A DNA stretch of 64,000 bases from Paramacrobiotus metropolitanus. Lineage: Eukaryota; Tardigrada; Eutardigrada; Parachela; Macrobiotidae. The stretch is from assembly GCF_019649055.1 (NCBI RefSeq), contig NW_026570281.1, positions 1 to 64,000 on the forward strand. Reading direction: 5' to 3'. Positions 45,716-56,127 of this stretch are shown in pieces (position 1 is the stretch's first letter; each line of letters begins with the position of its first letter). The translations under genes and the position numbers were made by a program. The notes below the pieces were generated by a model, which was not told where the DNA came from, made no database searches, and was given only the letters and a program-made list of their open reading frames with translations.

Positions 45716-48300
45716 GGCGCCGATTTAGATTACAACACGATAAAATAAGATAAAACGATAAAAACAAACAACACACAACGGGTAGCGCTGCGCACTACAC
45801 GGGCGTAGTGACGTAGGTGTACCACAGTTGTTGAAATACGAAGGCTGGGTCTACGTCATAAGCAGCCAGCATGTCCGAACATGCCACCTATACGCTGTGT
45901 GACAAATCAAGGGCTACAAGACACCGATAACAATCTGTCGCTGACTCATTCAGACTCCCGTGCAGTTGCGCAGTTAGTCTTAGCAACAGAGTTTTACGGA
46001 ATAAAGCTGTACAGTATTATCAATAATTTAGCACTATTGTTAGAATTTATCAAATTTTGCCCTACGCATTCCAGCCTAACTGATATCCTGACCACGGGAA
46101 ATATGGCCCTGGTCGCAGTAGTTCAGTAAATTCAGCGTTTATTTTGTACAAGGCGGTTCGGCTTGAAATAAGCAAGTAACCGCTAGCGAAATTGTTAAGA
46201 CTTGGGTACTTTGCATGCGATCATTAGCGATTTTAGACCTGATTTTGGATTCCTTTTAAATCTGGATTTCTTGCGCGGTGGCTGCCAGTATGGTACCGAA
46301 TATTCCGTACAGTGCTTTACTGTATTAACATCGGAACCCGCTGTACACAGCAAGACCACGTTGAAACCCCGGCAGACGCCAGAAGGTCATACCCAGCGGC
46401 CTGCGAGCACGGCTTGTGCGGAGTAGGAAACAATAGTAACTGCATAACAATGATAACATTCTTTCTGAGTGCCTACAGTAGTTGGATACTAATGCAGCTA
46501 TCGAATCTTTCCGAGGGTACTAGCACGTACTCATTTACCATTTGTACAGTTCTGAGCATAATACTGTAACTGGGTCTCCGCCACAATGCTGATAATATAG
46601 TATTCCATGATAATATACGTGTCATACAGTATCTCATAAGAAAACACGGGCTCGGGATTGATAAACGCAGATATTGAACCTGTTCCGTGTTTATGAATCG
46701 GGCTCTGGTTTCAAAAACACGCACGCGCGTAAAATTTGTGCCGCACGAATGCTTCACGCTGGAAAGCCGGTTTTACGGGTGACCTCGATATTCCAACGTG
46801 GATCTTGCTGTGGAATTTTCGTTTCATTCGTCCAATCATTAATGGACTGACGCTCGGCCACAAAGGTTTCCTGTTAGAGATCTACAGAAACTTTAACCTA
46901 GACTGTTATTCAGTGAAGAGACTATAGCTATCAGTACAAGTACTTGATTAACTTGAACGACAAGAAAGCATGCAACTTTCGTAAAGCTTAAATTCACTTC
47001 TTAAATAATATTGTAATAAAGATTCTATGAATATGGTTCTGGAAGAGGATTCGTTTTCACGGTTATGCGTCTATAAAGCAGGGTAGCTAAAAGATCATGC
47101 GTGCATGACTGATATGATACTTGCCTTTTGATTTTGATTTGAAAAAAGTAGTAATTCAGTTTCAAAGCGCGAGTGCGCGAAAAGGTCACAAACGCAAGTT
47201 TGCAATTTACTCTCTAAATCACTAACATCATAATTATTAAGCACAGTAGAAACCCGTTTTAAACCGAAATCGATGAATGAATGGAGGAAACTGAAAAACC
47301 AGAACCATCTGAGAATTCAAACAGTTTCCAAAACATTTTCCGATCGATTCTTGTTTTCAATAACAACCTTACAGTCAAAACGTAATTTTCCTGGGTCTTT
47401 ATTGGAGCGTGAACGCGTCGTCACTTTACGTCAAACCTGTGTAGAATCAAACGGTTACAACAAAATTCAACGATGAACTAATAATGGTTACAATTGGCCG
47501 TAAGTACGAATAATAAGCAGCGTATGCTCACTTTCGATGGTAACAAGAATGTTCATAATCCGCAACTGGATTCCTTCCAGTCCCTCGACATCCGAACTAC
47601 ATATGTACATAGATGATAGATCCGTAAGTCGGAAGGTAAAACCATCGGTCACATCCAAATCCTCCCTTCGCCGACTGCAGTGCCCGGTAAAATGAGAAAA
47701 TCAATCAATCCTCCGTTAAACCAAACCATTTTGAATCTTACAACGTTAACAAACTCCCTCATACATACAACTAGTCAGTTACTAACTGTCTTACAGGCTC
47801 ATTGTTTAGACTGATAAGTTATAAATTTGGCTTTTCTAGATACTGCACAAGTGCTCTGCGCTGCCAGCAAAGCCGACATATTTAAGGTCAGCCTCCATCA
47901 GTGATAAGGATATCATAAAGGATTTTCACAAACTGGTTGAAAACTGACTTGTGAGAACCATTATCCAGCTATAAGATCTCTGCACTGAAAACCCAAACAG
48001 TGAAATAAGGAGCCGCAATCTGGGCGCACAGCAAAGTAGAAGTTGACATGTAGCCTTATTTGTCTAGCTTTGACTAACCCTTTCCAGTGCATTCCAGCGC
48101 AGTTGTATTCGTTTGACGCCAGAGCGTTAAGTCAACGTCTGTAACGGAACCTGCACAGCGTCAGTCTGCTAAATTTGCAAAATTATCTATGGAAACGCAA
48201 CAGAAATTATTGCTATTATACTACCGTTAAAAGCTTCCTGGCAGCGTAAAAAGGCAAAGTACACATCGTAGTATATTCCGCCAGGATTAAGAAAGCCCGG
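45716..48300. other. Gene-free stretch
   Basis: About 2.6 kb with only short frames lacking domains (45881-46129, 46202-46569, 46736-46927, 47273-47476). Likely holds the coiled-coil promoter near 45720-45850. Confidence 0.45.
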
Positions 48301-48915
48301 TATGGCGCGTGTCATACTTATTAAAATTAAAGGTCAACGATCTGCAATTCATCATGAACCTCGTTCATCGATGATACCTACTGTATCGATCACAATCAAA
48401 TCCACGTGTCGGGTAAAAGCAACGATCGGGGTAGAGGGTTTTTTCGATACGCCGACCTGCTCCCATCACGGAGACCGGTTTGCGGCGTTCTCCACCATGG
48501 CTGGCGCGGTGCTATATGTACACCGAGAACCAGTTGAGTGGGTGTCCGAAGAAACAGCCGATCCTGGAAACGAGTGGGGAAGTGAATGCTACGACCAAGT
48601 ATCATGCCGATCAAACGGCAAACGGCGGGCTGGTGCCGGGCATTGTCATTTAAATGGGCAAATGGTGGGTGGAGCGGACGATTTACCAGGGCCCAGTCAC
48701 CACCTGCCCCCTCCAAAAAATTTTGTAATTTGCATGAACAGAGTAGGTATTGGGAATTCTTCAAAAAGTATTTTCAACGGCAATGGTCCAGTGGGCGTGG
48801 CCAAAACCAAATTAACTGCCGTATGTATTGTTAGTTCACTGGCAATACATACATATAGCATTTATATCTGCTTACAGTACCTCTAAATTCTTCTCGGTGC
48901 TGCACTACGCGGGCG
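48301..48915. other. Repeat-derived flank of the retroelement
   Basis: A 194-codon frame starts at 48302 but shows no domain and overlaps a similar-length antisense frame. Sequence at about 48777-48832 (including GGCAATGGTCCAGTGGGCGT) recurs inverted at about 51631-51690, so this is part of a dispersed or inverted repeat. Confidence 0.45.
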
Positions 48916-49075
48916 ATGGAATGGATTCCGACGGACAGAGGAATCCGGGTATTACGACACACGACACGCCCCCTTTAATAGTGGTATCTCTGTTAGAGTT
49001 GAATGCATTTGTGAACTGGTATAAATTGGAGAATGTACAGTGCTAACTTGTGTCACTTGCCAGAGTAAAATTTTT
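48916..49075 (+). repeat. Split direct repeat A1
   Basis: 160 bp beginning ATGGAATGGATTCCGACGG; 158 of 160 positions match A2 by eye (differences near GTGGTATCTC and CACTTGCCAG). Confidence 0.9.
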
Positions 49076-49144
49076 GAAATTAAAATTTTAAGAAATTCTC
49101 GATCTGTGTTTTTTACGTTACCGTTTTCGCATTTATTTATCATC

Positions 49145-50262
49145 ATGTCTGTTACACTCGATGAAGCTCGCACGTTAAATCTGAAGAAGTTGGGCCGCCT
49201 GAATCTCACAGAGGTCAAACGGCTCATCGTCGAAGTTGAAGGCGAGCAAGCGTTCGATGAAACGAAACCTGCTCTTGTCCAGCGGCTTTATGACCTGTTT
49301 CATCCGGATGAATCTCTGGATTTGGAAACTGATGCTGCAGCAGGTAAAGGTGACTCCTGATCTGACCTAGCTACAGCCATCGGAATTTCCGCGACGTCTG
49401 TCTCCCAGCTGTACGACAACGGATACAACTCCATCGACGATGTCATCTTATTGGCAAAGGTCAAGAATTTCCCCGACAACTTGGAATTTATCACAAACGC
49501 CCGCGATCGCAACAAGCTTGAGGTGTTTGTTATGCCCCACGTTCCCAAGTCTCCTCTCGTGGCATCCGCAAGCGACGATGCTTCCCTCCGTCGGAGCCGT
49601 TCAATAACACGTACAAGCTACCACCACCAGGCAGCTTCGGACGACGAGAGTTCCGGGAGTCCAGTTAGCGCTTACCGCAAATCCAACAACTGCTCCCGTA
49701 CTTCCCCTCAAGCCCAAACTCTATCCAGACCGCATACGCTTCCATTCGTGAAAGCAACCCACAAGGCCGCTAAAGATGTTAAGCCGCATGAAATTTCACG
49801 CGACGAGTTGTTGCCGGCAACATCATGGCTGCGCTGGATTTGGCAAGAAAGACCAACGCTTTACCTACGCTGATCGAATTCCTGGAAAACCAAGTCTTTT
49901 TGGCTCGCAAACGATGCATGTATGATGACGAAGCCATTGTGCAATTTGACTGCGAGTTTCGCGAAGCCGCCCAGATTGAGGAGTTTGACCTTTCTGATAT
50001 TACGCATCGCGACCCCACGGCTGACGCATATTTTTCGGCGGATTCCCGTCGAACGTCGGATTTTCAAGTTTGTAACCCAAAGGTCACTTTTGGACAGGCG
50101 AAGCGCACAGCTACCGTGGAACCCCGTTTTCCGAATTACTGCTGTTTCAACTACAACGAAGGCAGACCCTGCCGGGATATCCCTTGCCGTTTTCCACACA
50201 TTTGCGGTTTCTGCCGGAAGGACCATCGCGCCACGGCCTGCACCGAGCAGTCGGCAAAATGA
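49145..50262 (+). pseudogene. Gag-like ORF of the retroelement, decayed
   Basis: Begins ATG at 49145 (MSVTLDEARTLNLKKLGRL). An in-frame TGA at 49358-49360 interrupts it, after which the same frame stays open to 49873. A frameshift near 49800-49825 moves the reading to the frame that ends at 50262. The C-terminal part has a Cys/His-rich segment (CCFNYNEGRPCRDIPC, then FPHICGFCRKDHRATAC). It resembles the zinc-binding end of gag-type proteins in DIRS/Ngaro elements. The N-terminal part looks helical and charged, with a Ser/Arg-rich middle. With one stop and one frameshift it is not translatable as one protein here. Confidence 0.68.
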
Positions 50263-50950
50263 CCTCCATTCGGTATGACCTGTCGAATTCCGGGTTGGTT
50301 ACCTTTGCCTGACATTTTACCGAGACGATTGTTTTCTTTAACTTTTGACCCGGATTCGCCTGCTTCGTGCTGTTACCTTTTCATGCATTATTATTCCCCC
50401 ATATCCTGTGTCCGCTTCGCATTGTCCCTGCCTGCTTTTATACTACATTGCACATTTTTCAGCCTCGTTGCGTATATTCGTTACCTTCTTAAATACTTGC
50501 TAGCGTATGCTTTTGCGCTTATAGCCTTCCGTACATTGTATGGAATTTAAAATCTGCATGGATTTAGGTCAAACTGTGGAATTCCCAGTCCGACTACAAA
50601 CCTCCATTTGCCTTGCCATATTCCGTGGGATGCGACAGGACTTCCTTGCACCCTGCTTTATGCATGCGGTCTGGCGACTGCATGCATCCTTAAATGCCGT
50701 ATTGCGCTGGCGTGATTTCCGCCAGAGCAGTGCTACTACTTTCGTGGATCTTCTAATTTGGTATTACTTTCGCGAATGCCCAACAATGCGCGGAATCCCG
50801 CGCCTTTGGTATCGTGATAAGCTGTTTTCCTTGAATTCAAGGAATCGGCCTGCTTTATCGTTGCACATTCATCACACTTTTCGTTGCCATCATTACGCGG
50901 TATTGGATCGCCTCCAGTCATCTTTGTGTTTTTGCCTTGGGTTTTTGGGT
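50263..50950 (+). other. Non-coding internal part of the retroelement
   Basis: Pyrimidine-rich sequence between the gag-like ORF and repeat B1. A 152-codon frame (50540-50998) is Cys/Leu/Phe-rich and has no motif; I consider it untranslated. Confidence 0.5.
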
Positions 50951-51039
50951 TTGGGGCCGTTTCCGGCCATGTTCGGCATATCTGCCCAAAGGAAGTAAAT
51001 TCCGAGCCCACCTTTCTCGCGTGACGTGTAGGAGTAATG
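50951..51039 (+). repeat. Split direct repeat B1
   Basis: 89 bp starting TTGGGGCCGTTTCCGGCC; one difference from B2. Similarity to B2 may extend slightly upstream. Confidence 0.88.
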
Positions 51040-51196
51040 GAATGGATTCCGACGGACAGAGGAATCCGGGTATTACGACACACGACACGCCCCCTTTAAT
51101 AGTGGTCTCTCTGTTAGAGTTGAATGCATTTGTGAACTGGTATAAATTGGAGAATGTACAGTGCTAACTTGTGTCACTTTCCAGAGTAAAATTTTT
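51037..51196 (+). repeat. Split direct repeat A2
   Basis: 160 bp, the second copy of A1, placed between B1 and B2. Confidence 0.9.
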
Positions 51197-51233
51197 CTTG
51201 TTTTTTTTTTGTGCTTTTGCTCTGTTTGATGGC

Positions 51234-51322
51234 TTGGGGCCGTTTCCGGCCATGTTCGGCATATCTGCCCAAAGGAAGTAAATTCCGAGCCCACCTTTCT
51301 CGCGTGACGTGTAGCAGTAATG
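51234..51322 (+). repeat. Split direct repeat B2
   Basis: 89 bp, the second copy of B1, forming the right end of the element. Confidence 0.88.
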
Positions 51323-51630
51323 CTAGCAAGTACAAAGAGTTGACAAAACTTTGACATTGTCAAGCCAGTCAGTAAAAAGTAAAATTTAGCGAACAAAAAG
51401 TCAAAGCACAGGTTTTCACCAGTACGATGAACACCTTTTAATGAGAATCCTTACATACTTACATTGGCCATGTGCAATCAAATCAAATCGACTACCCGGT
51501 TAGATTTTTGCAAATTGGATGTTGTAAAAACCAAAATTAAGAATTAGTAGCCAAGAAGCACGTCTGCAAATGCAGTAATAACAGATAACACTGATCGGAG
51601 TGCCGAATGTGTTGCCAATACAATGTACAT

Positions 51631-51690
51631 TGATAATACATACGGCCCTTAAATTTGTTTTTGGCCACGCCCACTGGACCATTGCCGACA
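51631..51690 (-). repeat. Inverted copy of a dispersed repeat
   Basis: The reverse complement contains GGCAATGGTCCAGTGGGCGT followed by a CCAAAA-type stretch and CCGTATGTATT, matching plus-strand 48777-48832. The pair flanks the retroelement. Confidence 0.7.
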
Positions 51691-53944
51691 AAAGTGTTTT
51701 TTTAAGTATCCCCCATACATGTTCTGTCTTCGAACAGAATATGAAATTTTTATGAGAGGGGAGGCGGTGGGCCCCTTGTAAGTACTTTATGGGCCATAAA
51801 GAACGGGTAGTACATACGGGTAGTACATGCGTAACCCTTTTTGTGCTTAACATAAGCAGCTTCGTAAATTCTACTTAACCTTGAGAATTCGGCATGTGAT
51901 CGATTTTAAAGCGCAGTCGACCATAACTCAGCTTTTGCTGTCTACGCAGTAACTGTGCGATGCAACATAGTTAAAAGCCTCCGTCGAAGAATGCAGGCCA
52001 TACTTAACTTCGTCCTCTTCAGCGCTTTTTTCCGTCCAAGTAAGAGCATGGAAATCCGTTGACGTTTAGTCTGGCCACGCAAAACATCCTAAAACCGGCT
52101 TGGCAGCAGCAATCACATCGCGCCCTGCAACCGGGACCGAACCAACTGCCATCTACGTTCATTGAAATGCAAAGCCGACACCAACAAGCGCCAAGCGATG
52201 ACCTTAAATCATCGACTTTCTCGGGCTCGGCGGAATACGTACATGCAGAACTGCTTCGGAACTGCCCATACTAAAGGAATATCCGAATACTTCAAACGTT
52301 TTGGTTCTTGGTGGGTAGAACACAGGTCCTTACGGTTCTATGCAAGAAATTGTTTGGTGCCGTTTCGGCTTCGTCAAAAAATGTGTACGTAAGTTTTACC
52401 TGCCGCGGTGGGCAGAAAGATGACCGAACGTATGGTTTTCAACTCCGAGCGCGGCATTATATAGCTCAATAGACCATGTAGTCCAGCCGTGGAAATACAA
52501 CGTCATAAAACAGGACTTCGTAACTCTACATGAAGAGGTTATCAGGAAAATGGCAAGTTATGTAGCCCTTTTGTGCGCGAAATTCCACACGACCGATATA
52601 CGTGGTCTACGGAAATATACATCAGCAGTATAGAAGTATAGAAGATGGAGTCGTAATACAGTGACGTCTTCAGGTAAAGTACTGGTGGTCTGCTACTGCA
52701 CAACTGTTCTCGCACATTTCCTATACGAGATACAATCATGCAATCATTGTTATCGCGAGTTATCAATTAGTGCAGTAATATACGCGTTGACCACTCCATG
52801 AAAACTAAATTAAATACGCTTTGGACGGATGTCCCACCGTCAGACCTTGGATTTAGGACCTTTCCAAATAAGAACGTGCCGAGCGCGGATGCGCGAGGCA
52901 TACCTTGTCACGTACAATACTTACAATAATTATCAATATACTCGTACTATATCCGTGGCCCATGCGAGTGATGCGACCACTACTCGTACGTATGAAAAAA
53001 AGTGGTTAGAACCAGTGGTTTATTGCATCGTCCATTCAATCTTTTTGTCGTATGGTCTGAGCCAGCATTTTAGTTGAATCTAGCACGTCTTTGACTTTTC
53101 TGATATGCATGCAACCATAAACTAACCTTGCCACTAACCATAAGCGAGGTTGCAGTTTAAGAAGCAGTTTATCGGACCTGACTACGTGCTACTTGCTACC
53201 ATTTTCGCAGGCGTGGTCTCCCGTAGCCGTTTTGGTAGCAAGTAGTTCCACAAAATGAGTTTATGTTGGCTGACTACTGCTACGTAGCTGGCTATGTAGC
53301 ACCGACTATGTAGCGCAAATGTCTGCATAAACAGACGATGCTATTGGTAGTCGTGATTAGATTGCTAGCTCGTAAGAACAATGGTTAAGCCATGTAGTAA
53401 CCTCTTGAGGTTGCTAATCCATATACCAACTTCGCAGATAATGCGGAAAAATTCGATACAGTACACAATAACCATTAAAAAGTTTGAAACCAAGTTCGAA
53501 TTAACAAACACGATCGTAATGAAACTTTTTAAATTTAAAATTCAATTTTTTTAACTTTTAAATTAAATTTGAAAGTTAAACCGTTTTTTTTTTAAATTCA
53601 AGTTCAAATAGGAACTTAAATTTTTTTTAAAATTTCAACTTACAACTTAACTCGAAATTTCAAAATTAAAATTTTCAAAGATTTCAGTTTAGATTTTGAA
53701 GATGAAATCTTGAAACAAATCAAATAAATAAAAAATGTTGCACATGTACAATAAATTAAAAAGTTAAAAGCGGATTAAAATAATTTCCAGAAAATAGCAA
53801 TATTACGAGTACCTGTCAGTGGGCTGTCACTTCTAGGGACGCGCTTACCCTTTAAGCGACTCCAATGGGATAATTACTTACGTACGATGATGACTCTTCA
53901 AAGCAAGGTAGCACAAATACTGTTAACCCCATTTCAACAGTTAC
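51691..53944. other. Gene-free stretch
   Basis: Small frames at 52059-52392, 52542-52766 and 52829-53077 have no domain. The segment 53510-53720 is a low-complexity block of A/T runs. Confidence 0.45.
53510..53720. repeat. AT-rich low-complexity block
   Basis: Runs of TTTAAA, AATTTAAAA and similar strings over about 200 bases. Confidence 0.8.
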
Positions 53945-54382
53945 ATGGCATGCTGGGCGTTTCTGCTTTTTGTCGTAGCACTCAAATTACCTTTCAACAT
54001 TCTTACTGCGTATTGGCCTTTTTTCCAGGGTGTGCAGGCCGGCTTCTGCTATCGCCCTAAGTTGTTTAAATCGGGAGACATTATTGCCTGCTCTATTTTT
54101 AATCAGGGACATCCCACTGCGCGCATTGTATCCGCACCCACAGCGTGTAATTTCCCCCCTAGCCAATGGATTCCCGCGTTTTCCAGGCTTTGTTCCCGCT
54201 GTGTTGATCATCTTGTCTTTTGTGATTGGCTGCGGTGCTATCGATGCGGCTCACACCCTGGTTAATAGAAAACGCAGCCGGATTGTATCCGGTTCTGTAC
54301 AATATATTCTCAGCCAATTATTCTACATCCGCACCGGCATAGCATCATCAGTGTGGCGGGATGAATGGTGTCTCGTGCGCTA
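53945..54382 (+). CDS. Possible small Cys-rich secreted or single-pass membrane protein
   Basis: ATG at 53945 begins MACWAFLLF, a likely signal peptide. A 54-base phase-0 intron with a pyrimidine-rich end (TTTTTTCCAG) may follow at 53972-54025. Next come FCYRPKLFKSGDIIACSIFN and SAPTAC, giving several Cys. In the first frame the protein would end at 54265. A short 40-base intron before GCTTTGTTCC (54187) would instead lead into a transmembrane segment (VPAVLIILSFVIGC) and a stop at 54383. Introns this short are unusual here. No family is recognised, and the region could also be a chance pairing of frames. Confidence 0.35.
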
Positions 54383-54561
54383 ATTGCTGCTACCGGCATG
54401 CAAGCGCCCACAGACCGTCCATAGACGGGCGAATATAAAGCCGTGCGTACGGCCAGGTAAGGCGTTTCAGTTGTGCCGACTGGATTGACTAGCATTCCCT
54501 CTGCGGCTTGCCTTAATTTGTCGGTTCCGTGTTGTGCAATACGTTACAAAGCCTGTTTAAT

Positions 54562-55571
54562 ATGCAGTGCGGCGGGAGATGTGTTGCTGTGGTCCTAGCA
54601 GGACTTTTGCTGGTTACGCTGGCATTCGGTTACCCGGCGGAAAGAAGTCTGGACTGTGTCGCTGAGAATGAAAAGGTTTGCACTTTGCAGCTAGTTTTTT
54701 ATTCCTTCCAGGAGTTTCTTACCCCGCTATTGGTAGTGAAAAACTATTTTCATGAACGTTTATTATCAAAATTATAGCAAAATAAATTATGTTTTATTTA
54801 AATGTAAGAGGTGAATCAAAACTTACCCACTGCTTCTTTTTAAAGTATAAAGGTCACTTAGACTATTTACGGAAATCGTTGTGCGTCTTGCAAATAAATA
54901 CTTATCATGCAAGTAAAATTATAAAACTACTGTATAGTTTTAAATAAAATACGTAGGATTTTTATATTTTATTATCAGACATTCTGCATGAGACAATACG
55001 TAGGCGCGATACTTACTGTCTGCACATAAGTACGATAGCTATTCTTACGAGTACAATTTCAGTCACATAAGGATAAACGGATTCGTTTTCCGATAATGCT
55101 TAATTTTATTCGCCGAACTATATATTTAATTATATAACTGGGGCTGTCAATGGGTTAGGGTAGGCAAGCAATCACTGTACTTGCCCCGTCACCCGGCTGG
55201 AGTTTTGCATTGTGGTTAAAGATGGGGCTTATGTACCGCGCTGCATTTGACCATATATATTGCCGCAGCGCTATACTCCAGCCGGTAGACGGGGCAAGTA
55301 CAGGGATTGCTTGCCTCACAGTCAACCACTGACAGTCCCTTAAATATTTCGAAAAAACGAATCAGAATTTAGCCGTAACTCAGCCATAAATTCTCGCTTG
55401 GCTTTTTGGATCAGGCGCTAACTAAGCTCCCTTGTCCTGCAGGGTCAAGCCATGCCGGGGAAGTGTCTGAAGATGCGCGGAATGCCACCGGGAATGGGTA
55501 TCTGCAAGAGTCTCGACGGTCGCTACATCAACATCAACGCCATGTGCTCCAAGTTAGCCTTGCCATTATAG
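54562..55571 (+). CDS. Small secreted Cys-containing peptide
   Basis: Proposed join(54562..54675,55443..55571), 80 residues, phase-0 intron of 767 bases with a strong acceptor (CTTGTCCTGCAG). Residues about 1-23 (MQCGGRCVAVVLAGLLLVTL then AFG) are a signal peptide. The mature peptide has four Cys (LDCVAENEK, GKCLKMRG, MGICKSLDG, NAMCSK), suggesting two disulfides. It is Met/Gly-rich in the middle. AATAAA at 55759 supports a real transcript end. No family is recognised; roles such as a signalling or defence peptide are open. The intron carries a MITE at about 55142-55335. Confidence 0.72.
55142..55335. mobile_element. MITE-like element with about 62-bp terminal inverted repeats
   Basis: The left end (GGGCTGTCAATGGGTTAGGG onward) and right end are near reverse complements over about 62 bases. 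They share AGGCAAGCAATC, TGTACTTGCCCCGTC and CGGCTGGAGT. The centre is about 70 bases with no coding content. It lies inside the intron of the small secreted peptide. A target duplication is not clear. Confidence 0.8.
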
Positions 55572-56127
55572 CCAATCGGATTCCTTCTACATCCGCTGAA
55601 TTCGCAGCCAAGTCACGTTTCTCTGTGATTGGCTCTCTGGCAATAGGTTTTTCTGCGCTCCACCTGCTAAGATTGTCACGCATTCCCAATAGCAGCTTAC
55701 CTTCCTCATAGCGATTTAGCTATGGAGTCTGTTGTACTACACTACTTTGTACTAATCAAATAAAGACAAAATTTATACAGATATCTGGAATACTGGTAGT
55801 ATCAGTGTTTGAGCTTTGCTTGTGCACTTGATATTACCTAGAATCTTCTGCACAATAGATTCGCCTTTCAATATTCTGAGTACATTAACTGTTCAGTGTT
55901 AACGCAATAAAATCAGTTCTAGCCAGAAGCCGAAAATATATGTTTAACACAGCCGCGTCAGCACAAACAACAACGCCCACTTTCATAAATTCATAGAGGA
56001 TGACACAAAACGCCACTGGCATTCGAGTAAATGCCAATGCAATGATATTGTGACTATTCACTACAGGGTGCAAAAATAGATGAATGAAGTAGAAAAACAC
56101 CGATTAGAGCACCCTGACCGTTGTTTA
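55572..56127. other. 3' untranslated region and intergenic
   Basis: Contains the polyadenylation signal at 55759. A 71-codon minus-strand frame (55885-56100) is hydrophobic without a domain and is not called. Confidence 0.4.
55759..55764 (+). terminator. Polyadenylation signal of the small Cys-containing peptide
   Basis: AATAAA about 190 bases after the stop. Confidence 0.5.

Larger units (their letters stand above)
48916..51322 (+). mobile_element. Non-autonomous tyrosine-recombinase-type retroelement (Ngaro/DIRS-like) with split direct repeats
   Basis: The ends follow the split-direct-repeat plan A1 - internal - B1 A2 B2. A1 (48916-49075) and A2 (51037-51196) are 160 bp and differ at two positions. 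B1 (50951-51039) and B2 (51234-51322) are 89 bp and differ at one. B1 overlaps the start of A2 by three bases. Split direct repeats are characteristic of Ngaro/PAT-type tyrosine-recombinase retrotransposons. The internal part has only a decayed gag-like ORF ending in a Cys/His cluster. No reverse transcriptase, RNase H or recombinase is visible, so it would depend on a partner. No target duplication is apparent, as expected for recombinase-mediated insertion. Near-identical repeats imply recent insertion. Confidence 0.78.

Noticed and set aside
45450-45748. Leu/Phe/Ser-rich plus-strand frames resembling membrane segments
   Set aside because: Antisense of the Lys-rich start of the coiled-coil gene; hydrophobicity is a by-product of AAG/AAA codons read in reverse.
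48302-48886. 194-codon plus-strand frame
   Set aside because: No domain; overlaps an equally long minus frame and part of it is a repeated sequence.
50540-50998. 152-codon frame downstream of the gag-like ORF
   Set aside because: Runs into repeat B1, lacks reverse-transcriptase or recombinase motifs, and composition is not protein-like.
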